A DNA stretch of 38,516 nucleotides from Candidatus Scalindua sp. (GTDB lineage: Bacteria > Planctomycetota > Brocadiia > Brocadiales > Scalinduaceae): the NCBI GenBank assembly GCA_021776915.1, contig JAIQZU010000049.1:1-38516 (forward strand). The letters are read 5' to 3'. Both the position numbers and the translations under genes were made by a program. Shown in pieces: positions 26,840-34,357 of the stretch. How positions within the stretch are numbered: the first letter of the stretch is position 1; each line of letters opens with the position of its first letter. Under the pieces are notes generated by a model. That model was not told the DNA's origin. It made no database searches and saw only the letters and a list, made by a program, of their open reading frames with translations.

Positions 26840-27997
26840 GTGGATAATAAGAGTAATACTGCCACAGTACGTTCAGGAAATCAACTCAATCTGATAATGA
26901 AACTACACCAGCGCTCAGTTGTACATCGTATTAATGAGATCGATTGGGAGAGTGGGTCATCCTCATCTCCATCAGTTGTTGAGCTCGATCCGACAACTGC
27001 TTGCAATTTAGTTTGTCCTGATTGTATCAGCCGTGATCTGCTTAACCAGGGATTTTTTACTCGAAAACGTATGCGTGAACTTACAAAGGAAATTGTAGAT
27101 GCAGGAGTTAAGGCAGTCGTCTTGATTGGAGGGGGAGAGCCGCTTGCCCATCCTGAAATTGGATGGGTTATAGAATATTTAGCTCAAAATAATGTTCATG
27201 TTGGCATTACTACCAATGGACTCTTAATTGACCGATATATTGACTGTATCGCAGAGTATGCCAGTTGGGTTCGAGTGTCAATGGACTCAGCTACATCAGG
27301 TACCTATAAACATATTCGTCCAAGTCAGAGTGGTGTTTCTATGTTTGAAAAGGCATTTCACAATATGAGAAGTTTGGCAAAGATTAAACATGGGAAATTG
27401 GGATATTCCTTTGCACTATTTTCTGAATGTGAATTTGATATCAATGGACATGTGAACGTTAGATTTTCAAATGTACCGGAGATTTACAAAGGAGCTGTTT
27501 TAGCCAAAGAAATAGGATGTGACTATTTTGAGGTTAAGCCAACTTATAATATGGATCATCACTTGATAATTCATCCTGAAGAATTGATGCAGAAGGCAAA
27601 ACATCTGCTTAAACAATCATCAGCTTTGGAAGATAAAAAATTTAGTGTACTGCAGGGGACAAAATTGGGTCATGTTTTAAATTGTGAGTCCGATATCGAA
27701 CCTAAAGATTATAATCGTTGTGCCGTTGCACAGTTACGTACGCTTATAACACCTTCAGGAGTTTATGTTTGCCCATATTTCAGGGGAAGAATAGATAAAA
27801 AATTAGGAGATGCACGGAAAATGTTATTTAATGACATATGGCATGGAAAAGATCGCGCAAATGTTATGGAATCACTTAATCCTTCGAAAGACTGCCTTTT
27901 TCATTGTATTCGCCATGATTCTAATATGGTTATTGAAGATATTATTGCAGGAAAAAGCACTGTGGAGTCTGTAGAGGATTTTGATGAATTTATATAA
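26840..27997 (+). CDS. Radical SAM / SPASM-type protein
   Basis: This 385-residue protein uses a GTG start with AAGGGG 7 bases upstream. VELDPTTACNLVCPDC carries the Cys-x3-Cys-x2-Cys cluster motif (about residues 54-61), and VVLIGGGEPLAHPEI is the SAM-binding glycine/glutamate strand. The C-terminus has CAVAQLRTLITPSGVYVCPYFRG and CLFHCIRHDSN cysteines in the SPASM or twitch arrangement, so auxiliary iron-sulfur clusters are likely. It sits just before the acyl carrier protein gene (15 bases apart), in an acyl-activating neighbourhood. A carrier-bound acyl or amino-acyl group is therefore a possible substrate. I do not recognise a characterised subfamily. Confidence 0.82.
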   Translation: MDNKSNTATVRSGNQLNLIMKLHQRSVVHRINEIDWESGSSSSPSVVELDPTTACNLVCPDCISRDLLNQGFFTRKRMRELTKEIVDAGVKAVVLIGGGEPLAHPEIGWVIEYLAQNNVHVGITTNGLLIDRYIDCIAEYASWVRVSMDSATSGTYKHIRPSQSGVSMFEKAFHNMRSLAKIKHGKLGYSFALFSECEFDINGHVNVRFSNVPEIYKGAVLAKEIGCDYFEVKPTYNMDHHLIIHPEELMQKAKHLLKQSSALEDKKFSVLQGTKLGHVLNCESDIEPKDYNRCAVAQLRTLITPSGVYVCPYFRGRIDKKLGDARKMLFNDIWHGKDRANVMESLNPSKDCLFHCIRHDSNMVIEDIIAGKSTVESVEDFDEFI

Positions 27998-28012
27998 AGT
28001 TTAGTGCTAATA

Positions 28013-28261
28013 ATGACAATTGAAACTCAAACATGGATATTAGATTGGTTCAGAAGACGCAATCCAGGAATTACGATTGATGTTGAACAGGATTATCATC
28101 AACAGGGATTGGTTGATTCGTTTGGTATTATTGAGCTGATCTATGAGCTTGAAGAACATTTTGCCATTCGTTTTGATGATAGCGATTTTAAACTACCTTC
28201 CTTTCGGATCATCCAGGGTTTAGTGAAACTAATAGATAAGAAAACTAAAAATGCACCTTAG
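28013..28261 (+). CDS. Acyl carrier protein
   Basis: This is a small 82-residue acidic protein with the phosphopantetheine attachment motif GLVDSFGIIELIYELEEHFAIRF (split here as GLVDSFGIIEL then IYELEEHFAIRF). Ser36 is the predicted 4'-phosphopantetheine site; Phe replaces the usual Leu after Ser. Downstream the sequence fits an ACP helix III/IV (FKLPSFRIIQGLVKLI). Genuine stand-alone ACPs of 80-85 residues are typical. A GTG at 28004 gives three more residues as an alternative start. It overlaps the AAC(3)-like acetyltransferase gene by 11 bases, which strongly suggests joint expression. The activated acid from the ligase at 25096 would be tethered here. Confidence 0.85.
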   Translation: MTIETQTWILDWFRRRNPGITIDVEQDYHQQGLVDSFGIIELIYELEEHFAIRFDDSDFKLPSFRIIQGLVKLIDKKTKNAP

Positions 28262-29075
28262 TCATCATTTTACTAAAAGAGACATAGAGAAGTGCCTATC
28301 CAATCTGCCTCTAGGGTTGGGCGATATCGTCTATTGTCATAGTGCCATTGGTTATTTTGGTCGCATGGATAAAGCAAAAACTTCTATAGACATGTGCGAG
28401 ACATTTTTTGATTCTATTTTTGAGATTATTGGGCAGTCAGGGACATTAATCGTTCCCACATATACCTATTCTTTCGCAGAAGGCAACGTGTTTGACGTTG
28501 AACAGAGTGTGTCTAATATGGGTCTGTTTTCCGAGTGGATACGATGCCATCCTGATTCCATACGTTCTGTGGATCCAAATTATTCTGTTTCTGTCATTGG
28601 TAAGCATGCGAAGAGATTGATAAAAAACATTCCGGTAAACAGCTTTACGTCAGATTCTGTATTTGGTAGATTTTATAAGGCCGAAGGGAAAGTTCTTTGT
28701 CTTACGTTTCCTGGATGCACTTTTATACACTATGTAGAACGTGCGCTTCAGGTGCCTTATCGATTTGATAAAACGTTTGAAGGGTTTATTCTTAAAAACA
28801 AAGTGCGAAGAAAAGCTCGATCAACAATATATGTCTGTTACAATAGCGATGATGCACTGGAGCACACACCTATAAGTTTTGAGGATCTTGCTAGACAACA
28901 AAGGCTCCAGCATGTACAGAAATTAGGACGTGGGGAGGTATCCCTGATATCTTCCAGTAATGTGTTTGATTTAATTAAAGAGACATTGCCCTCTCGCCCC
29001 TGGTTCTTAACGATGGCAGAAAGACTGGACATTGATAATCCTTGCATTATTGCTGAACCAGCGCAGGCTAACTAG
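28251..29075 (+). CDS. AAC(3)-like N-acyltransferase
   Basis: This 274-residue protein belongs to the aminoglycoside 3-N-acetyltransferase family (antibiotic_NAT). It has DIVYCHSAIGYFGRM near the start, GTLIVPTYTYSFAEGN at about 64-79, and DPNYSVSVIGKHAKRL at about 108-123, corresponding to the HPxxSVAAxG motif, here with Asn-Tyr replacing Thr-His. FPGCTFIHYVERALQVPYR follows. In sugar loci this family usually acylates amino sugars rather than drugs. The 11-base overlap with the acyl carrier gene suggests it takes an acyl group from the carrier and forms an amide on an amino sugar. An aminoglycoside-resistance role is less likely because of the context. Confidence 0.82.
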   Translation: MHLSHHFTKRDIEKCLSNLPLGLGDIVYCHSAIGYFGRMDKAKTSIDMCETFFDSIFEIIGQSGTLIVPTYTYSFAEGNVFDVEQSVSNMGLFSEWIRCHPDSIRSVDPNYSVSVIGKHAKRLIKNIPVNSFTSDSVFGRFYKAEGKVLCLTFPGCTFIHYVERALQVPYRFDKTFEGFILKNKVRRKARSTIYVCYNSDDALEHTPISFEDLARQQRLQHVQKLGRGEVSLISSSNVFDLIKETLPSRPWFLTMAERLDIDNPCIIAEPAQAN

Positions 29076-29223
29076 AGGTCCTGTTGCTGCACATCTAATT
29101 GCCAGACGGAGGCCTGTCTTCATCCAAAAAAAGGCTAAGAATGCAGACAACTCGATAAAATGTACTGAGAAAATAGTAGTGAAGAATATAATTCAACTTT
29201 AAAGTGGGTAGGTGGTATTTCCT

Positions 29224-30732
29224 ATGACATCAACAACCGATTGGTCGTTAGTGGCTGATGAACTCTGTGCAAATGGTAAAATATTTGTTAATGGACGATA
29301 TATTAATGCGCATAACGGAGCAATATTTGTTAAACAGAGTCCTGTTGACGGGCGTAACTTGACTGGTATTTCTTACAGTTCCGAAGTAGATGTAAACAAT
29401 GCTGTCTGTGTTGCTAGAAGTGCTTTTGAAGATGGGCGTTGGTCAAAAAGATTGCCGACGGAACGCAAGGAAATATTACTAAAACTGGCAGAACTTATTG
29501 ATGAGCATAAGGAAAAGCTGGCTATACTGGATACATTAAGCATGGGCAAGCCCATTCGTGACTGCTTAAACAATGATATTCCTTTAGCAGTAACATGTAT
29601 AAAATGGTACGCCGAGTCCATTGATAAGATATATGACGAATGTGTGCCATCACGACCTGATGTGCTGGGAACAATAACCAGAGAACCGCTCGGTGTCGTA
29701 GGGGCAATTACTCCCTGGAATTATCCAATGGAAAACGTTGCATGGAAGATCGCTCCTGCTCTCGCAGCAGGAAATTCGCTGGTATTGAAACCGGCAGAGC
29801 AAGCTTCGCTAAGTGCAATATACCTTGGCCAGCTTGCGGTTGAGGCAGGTATTCCAGATGGTATTTTTAATGTTATACCTGGGATAGGTGAAGTTACAGG
29901 AAAGGCATTAGCTGTGCATAAAGATGTTGATGCTATTTTCTTTACTGGTTCTACTGAAGTGGGTAAACTTATCATGCAATATGCAGGGCAATCTAATATG
30001 AAGCGTGTAGCTTTAGAATGTGGTGGCAAAAGTGCCTTTGTAGTTTTGAAAGATTGTGTACATCTTGATGATGCTGCTAGAGTTTTGGCGCAGAACATAT
30101 TTTCCAATCAAGGCCAAACGTGTACCGCACCATCTCGATTAATAGTTGAAGAGGATGTACATGACGAGTTTATTGATAATCTTATGCAGTATGTACCGGT
30201 TTATCAACCAGGCAATCCGTTGGATGAGAAAACAAATGTTGGAGCAATGGTCAGCCGTAGCCATCTCCATAAGGTACTGGAATATGTAGAAATTGGACAG
30301 AATGAAGGTGCAAAACTGCTGACAGGTGGACAAGAAGCTTATCCAGTTGAAGGAGGGGCATATTTTGAGCCGACAATTTTCGATCAGGTTAAGAATGACA
30401 TGCGGATAGCACAAGAGGAAATATTTGGACCAGTCCTTTCGATTATCAGTGTAAAGAGTGTGGCGGAAGCCATTAAGAAGGCAAATGAATCCAGTTATGG
30501 ACTTGCGGCAGCAGTCTGGTGTGAAAATCTCAGTATGGCTCATCAGGTTGCTCGAAAAATACGTGCAGGATTAGTCCATATCAATAGCTATGGTGATGAT
30601 GATATAACTGCTGCTTTTGGCGGTTATAAACAGTCTGGTAACGGCACTAAAGATAAGTCTTTACATGCACTAGATGAATATGTTGAATTTAAAACAACCT
30701 GGATCCGATTAAATTCACTTGATACGTCTTAA
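29224..30732 (+). CDS. Aldehyde dehydrogenase (PuuC-like)
   Basis: This 502-residue NAD(P)-dependent dehydrogenase starts at ATG 29224 with AGGTGG 8 bases upstream; the in-frame GTG at 29212 overlaps that site. Catalytic residues are all visible: Asn166 in ITPWNYP, Lys189 in LKPAEQ, Glu265 in VALECGGKS and Cys300 in NQGQTCTAPSRL. The NAD glycine loop FFTGSTEVGK is present. It most resembles gamma-glutamyl-aminobutyraldehyde and betaine-aldehyde type enzymes. It probably oxidises an aldehyde to the acid that the ligase activates, or the reverse from a carrier-bound acyl group. It is full-length and intact. A 148-base spacer precedes it and holds nothing recognisable. Confidence 0.88.
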   Translation: MTSTTDWSLVADELCANGKIFVNGRYINAHNGAIFVKQSPVDGRNLTGISYSSEVDVNNAVCVARSAFEDGRWSKRLPTERKEILLKLAELIDEHKEKLAILDTLSMGKPIRDCLNNDIPLAVTCIKWYAESIDKIYDECVPSRPDVLGTITREPLGVVGAITPWNYPMENVAWKIAPALAAGNSLVLKPAEQASLSAIYLGQLAVEAGIPDGIFNVIPGIGEVTGKALAVHKDVDAIFFTGSTEVGKLIMQYAGQSNMKRVALECGGKSAFVVLKDCVHLDDAARVLAQNIFSNQGQTCTAPSRLIVEEDVHDEFIDNLMQYVPVYQPGNPLDEKTNVGAMVSRSHLHKVLEYVEIGQNEGAKLLTGGQEAYPVEGGAYFEPTIFDQVKNDMRIAQEEIFGPVLSIISVKSVAEAIKKANESSYGLAAAVWCENLSMAHQVARKIRAGLVHINSYGDDDITAAFGGYKQSGNGTKDKSLHALDEYVEFKTTWIRLNSLDTS

Positions 30733-30809
30733 GATCACACGTCATTCCTCATAATTCTTCAATTGATTGTTTTCAAGGACAAAAGGGCAAAATTAATAAT
30801 GACTACCCC

Positions 30810-30848
30810 CATGCACAACCCACAAGGTTTTATTTTGGGATGGGCATG
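30810..30848 (+). repeat. Imperfect inverted repeat between dehydrogenase and FemAB genes
   Basis: Two 13-base arms (30810-30822 and 30836-30848) pair at 11 of 13 positions around a 13-base loop. The arms contain CATGC and GCATG ends. No T-tract follows, so a classical terminator is unlikely. It may be an mRNA structure or the remnant of a small mobile repeat. Confidence 0.5.
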
Positions 30849-30867
30849 AACCATTAAGGCCAGGTAA

Positions 30868-31839
30868 ATGAATAATTATGAACTAAAAACATGTGAAGAT
30901 AAAAAGCAATGGAATTCATTTGTATCTACCTCACCACAGAGTGCTATTCATTGTACAACCCCGTTTCTTGATTCCTGGGGGAGAGATTATGAACTTCTAT
31001 TAGTTACAGTAAAAGAAAGAATACAACTTGGTGCTGTATTAGTAAAGCAAAATGGTCAAACTGCTAAGGGTCCTTCTATGTATCATGGTGTGTTATTTGA
31101 TATTTCAATTGCTAATCTCCCTGCTCACAAACGTGTGAAAAAATCTATGAGTTTAATCGATTTCCTTCTGGCAGAACTGGCGCTTCGATACGAAGAGATA
31201 GTTTTCTCATTGCATTATTCTTTTGAGGATTTAAGAAGCTTCCAATGGTTTCATTATCATGAGGCAGGACTTGGTCAATTTGAAATAAATATTGCTTATA
31301 CCTGTGTGTTAAGCCTTTCTACGGTAAGAGATTTTGATGCCATACTTATGAATGCAAGGGCCGTTAGGAGGCAGGAATACCGCAGGAGTTTAAAGGAAGG
31401 ATATACTGTTGAAGAATCAAATGATGTTAATGTTTTAGATTACCTTCATGATTTAACATTTAAAAGACAGGGACTTAAACGTAATGATGGCGAAATATTT
31501 ATGACATCAAGACACGCAGAGTTGGCAATATCTGATGGTTTTGGAAGGTTATTGATTTGCAGGGACAAAGGTCAGAATCCGGTATCTGCAGTTCTATTCT
31601 TATACGATTGCAAATGTGGATACTTTCACATAGGCGCTAATCACCCGGAGTATAGAAAATCCGGTACGGGTACCTATACTTTGTTTAAACAAATCCAATG
31701 GTGCAAGGAACAGGGGCTGTTAGTGGTAGATTTGTGTGGTATTAACTCTCCAAACCGTGGAGATTTCAAGACCAGTTTTAACGCAGTACCTGTACCATAT
31801 TATACTGTTAGCTGGGTTAGGCCAGAAAAGTCATTGTAG
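30868..31839 (+). CDS. FemAB-like aminoacyl/acyl transferase
   Basis: This is a 323-residue GNAT-like protein of the FemAB/peptidoglycan-interpeptide-bridge group (Acetyltransf_6 type). The second half is the most typical part: RRQEYRRSLKEGYTVEES, HDLTFKRQG, GRLLICRDKG, NPVSAVLFLYDCKCGYFHIGA and NSPNRGDFKTSFNA. Close relatives occur in exopolysaccharide (PEP-CTERM/XrtA) loci, where they are thought to attach amino acids or acyl groups to sugars. No membrane segment is predicted by eye. It closes the acyl-modification cassette and is followed after 4 bases by a glycosyltransferase-like gene, so the modified sugar may be handed straight to transfer. Confidence 0.8.
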   Translation: MNNYELKTCEDKKQWNSFVSTSPQSAIHCTTPFLDSWGRDYELLLVTVKERIQLGAVLVKQNGQTAKGPSMYHGVLFDISIANLPAHKRVKKSMSLIDFLLAELALRYEEIVFSLHYSFEDLRSFQWFHYHEAGLGQFEINIAYTCVLSLSTVRDFDAILMNARAVRRQEYRRSLKEGYTVEESNDVNVLDYLHDLTFKRQGLKRNDGEIFMTSRHAELAISDGFGRLLICRDKGQNPVSAVLFLYDCKCGYFHIGANHPEYRKSGTGTYTLFKQIQWCKEQGLLVVDLCGINSPNRGDFKTSFNAVPVPYYTVSWVRPEKSL

Positions 31840-31843
31840 AATT

Positions 31844-33448
31844 ATGGTATCTCGGGTAATTAGAAATATTCTTCTTTTGGTAGCAGATCCGGAATTATTT
31901 TTAAAATATCTTGTCATCCTGAAAGATAGGTGGGTGGTCTCTGGAGGGATACATAGGTTTATAAAACACAATAAAATTGTATGGGATCATTATTCTAATG
32001 TAAATCCTACAGCAGAAATTCTTGTTGATTTTGTGGGTGTACCAGAAACAATTATTACCTATAGCTATTTCGCAAATGTTCTGGCAAAAAAACATAATGC
32101 TTCTATTAAGGTGTTTTCATCTAATAAGAGATCCAGAGATTACGTATTGTATGAGTTGTTCAGGTCATTTCAAATTAAGAGTCATGTTAAACCCAGGCTG
32201 AGTGGGGTTCAGAGAGAAAAGGTTAAAACACTATATACAAATGTGGCTGATAGTATTAAAACAAAGAAAAATGTTTACGAATTAAACGTGTTAGATACAT
32301 GGATTGGGATTGATATATATGAAACCTATCTAAGCCATGGTCACCCAACGATTGATCTCAAGGATTCCTCATTTTGGGAGATAGTCAATGAGGGCATAGA
32401 GTTACTAATATTCTGGCAGGACTATTTTAAAGAGCATAAGGTTGCCGGAGTAATAATCAGTCATGATTATCTCAATCATTTAAATATTCTTGCAAAAGTT
32501 GCCTACCAAAATAGTGTCCCGGTTTATTTGCCTAATGCCAGGGGGATGCATCTTTCCGATAAACCCCACAGAATTTATGAATCACGTTTTATAAATTATC
32601 CAGCGATGTTTAATAAGTTATCATTACAAGAACAGGAGAAGGGGATTCAAAAGGCGAAAACTCAACTTGAACGACGTTTTAGTGGCGAAGTGGGCGTGGA
32701 TATGCATTATTCAACGGATTCTGCGTTCAAACAGATTGATCATGAAAAGCCTGTGATACAAAGAAACGATAAAATTAAAGTGCTTATAGCTACAAATTGC
32801 TTTTATGACAATCCTCATGCTTATGGCGGAGCTCTGTTTGTAGATTTTTATGAGTGGTTGTGTTTTTTAGGAGAGATTACTGAAAAGACTGATTATGACT
32901 GGTATATTAAACCACATCCAGATTATATGCCAGGCACACTGGAGATCCTCAATAAAATTATAGAGAAATATCCGGGAATAACATTAGTTCCGCCTGAAAC
33001 ATCATTCCATCAATTAGGAAAAGAAGGAATATCTTTTGCGCTAACTAGTTATGGTTCAATTGGCCATGAGCTACCGTTGCTTGGCATCCAGGTAGTTAAT
33101 CCAGGATATAATCCGCATGTTGCCTATGATTTTAATTGGCATTCCAGGACCATAGAAGAGTATGAACATTTATTGATGAACCTGGACAAACTTGACAAGA
33201 AAATTGATGTTCAACAATTGTACGAATTTTACTATATGCATTATTATTATACATACGTGGATTATCTTATATATACATCACACAGGCAGATGATGAAGGA
33301 TCTTAGACCGGAAGAACAGATGCGTCCTAAGGCATATGAGTATTTTCTGGATCAGCTTACTGATACCAAACATCAGGAGATTATTGAGAATATGCAAAAA
33401 TTTATTGATTCTGGAGCGCTCAATTTTTTTAGTTATGGACCTGAATAA
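31844..33448 (+). CDS. GT-B-like surface glycan protein
   Basis: This 534-residue protein is read from ATG 31844, 4 bases after the FemAB stop; an upstream open frame to 31736 overlaps that gene and has no support. The C-terminal part holds DWYIKPHPDYMPG and SYGSIGHELPLLGIQVVNPGYNPH, the nucleotide/phosphate-binding arrangement of capsule glycosyltransferases such as KpsC/KpsS and CDP-glycerol-type enzymes. An earlier VDFVGVPETIITYSY and YLPNARGMHL are further recognisable strands. It shares the KPHP and glycine-rich arrangement with the protein at 15841, but is about 150 residues longer. Probably a glycosyltransferase; donor and acceptor unknown. Confidence 0.65.
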   Translation: MVSRVIRNILLLVADPELFLKYLVILKDRWVVSGGIHRFIKHNKIVWDHYSNVNPTAEILVDFVGVPETIITYSYFANVLAKKHNASIKVFSSNKRSRDYVLYELFRSFQIKSHVKPRLSGVQREKVKTLYTNVADSIKTKKNVYELNVLDTWIGIDIYETYLSHGHPTIDLKDSSFWEIVNEGIELLIFWQDYFKEHKVAGVIISHDYLNHLNILAKVAYQNSVPVYLPNARGMHLSDKPHRIYESRFINYPAMFNKLSLQEQEKGIQKAKTQLERRFSGEVGVDMHYSTDSAFKQIDHEKPVIQRNDKIKVLIATNCFYDNPHAYGGALFVDFYEWLCFLGEITEKTDYDWYIKPHPDYMPGTLEILNKIIEKYPGITLVPPETSFHQLGKEGISFALTSYGSIGHELPLLGIQVVNPGYNPHVAYDFNWHSRTIEEYEHLLMNLDKLDKKIDVQQLYEFYYMHYYYTYVDYLIYTSHRQMMKDLRPEEQMRPKAYEYFLDQLTDTKHQEIIENMQKFIDSGALNFFSYGPE

Positions 33449-33507
33449 AAGTAGTATCTAGGATCAGATGAACGTTATGATCTATATGCTTAATCATTCT
33501 TATAAAT

Positions 33508-34203
33508 ATGAAGAAGAAGGTGCGTGCCAAATTGTTGCAGACGCTTAAAAGTATATGGGGGATAAATTATGTTTATGATGTGATTAGTGTTTCTAGTATG
33601 AAGGTATGGATGATGGATTGGGAAATAGATGTTGTTCAGGATGTTATAAAGGAGTTGCAACCAGCAAAATGCTTGGAATGGGGAACCGGGGGGAGTACAA
33701 TATTCTTTACAAAGAGATTGCCAAAAGGCTCAAGATGGGTTTCTGTTGAACATGATAGGAATTGGGCAATCAAGATCAGGCGACAGACAATGTTTCTTCG
33801 TCTTTTGTTACTGAGAGGAGTTGTACAAATCTATCACATACAGCCAAATCATACTCCATGGTCTGATGCTAACGGAGACGGTTCATATTCTGATTTGAAA
33901 GACTATGTAGATTTTCCGGGTAAATTGGGACACTTTGATTTTATCTTTGTAGATGGAAGAGCGAGAAAAGACTGTATAAAAAAGGCATGTGAGCTAGTTG
34001 GTGATAAAGGAGTTGTTATTCTTCATGATGCCGGCAGAAGCTATTATCATGGACCATTTGATTTATACAAGTATAAAGTTTTATTGAGGGATAATAGTGA
34101 TGATGAGAGCGGCTTGTGGCTTGCAAGTAATGGCATAGATATAAAGTCTTTGTTCTTTACAAAGAATGACAAGCGTTATAGTCAATATGTAGTATCTCCG
34201 TAA
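33508..34203 (+). CDS. Class I SAM methyltransferase-like protein
   Basis: This 231-residue protein has a SAM-binding motif I (CLEWGTGGSTIFFTKRL, about residues 53-69), motif II-like WVSVEHDRNWAIKIRR and motif III/IV FDFIFVDGRARKDCI and VGDKGVVILHDAG. These are the signature of FkbM/methyltransferase-24 and related small-molecule methyltransferases. It could O-methylate a sugar hydroxyl. It is followed by two other methyltransferase genes. An ATG at 33508 without a good ribosome site is used. The substrate is not predictable. Confidence 0.75.
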   Translation: MKKKVRAKLLQTLKSIWGINYVYDVISVSSMKVWMMDWEIDVVQDVIKELQPAKCLEWGTGGSTIFFTKRLPKGSRWVSVEHDRNWAIKIRRQTMFLRLLLLRGVVQIYHIQPNHTPWSDANGDGSYSDLKDYVDFPGKLGHFDFIFVDGRARKDCIKKACELVGDKGVVILHDAGRSYYHGPFDLYKYKVLLRDNSDDESGLWLASNGIDIKSLFFTKNDKRYSQYVVSP

Positions 34204-34258
34204 AACAATAAAATCTTTATTACTTTGAAAATTTAAGGGATTTTAGTAAGGGAGAATC

Positions 34259-34321
34259 ATGACGATACGGGCTGGAAAAATAAAAGTTTCAAAAAAACAT
34301 TTCATGTTTCTTACAAAGTAA
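34259..34321 (+). other. 20-codon micro-ORF with good ribosome site
   Basis: In the 154-base spacer before the C-methyltransferase gene, AAGGGAG lies 4 bases before an ATG that opens 20 codons (begins MTIRAGKIKVSKKHF). The signal is unusually good for a spacer, but length and lack of relatives leave it uncertain: a leader peptide, a gene relic, or chance. Confidence 0.25.
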
Positions 34322-34357
34322 TGTAGTAATATGTATTAGAAGATTGAGGTAGAATTA

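Noticed and set aside
28251-29075. Aminoglycoside resistance by the AAC(3)-like protein.
   Set aside because: Location beside an acyl carrier protein and the altered HPxxS motif make sugar acylation more likely; nothing suggests a resistance cassette.
31736-31843. Upstream extension of the GT-B-like gene into the FemAB gene.
   Set aside because: It overlaps the conserved FemAB C-terminus; the ATG 4 bases after that stop is a better start.
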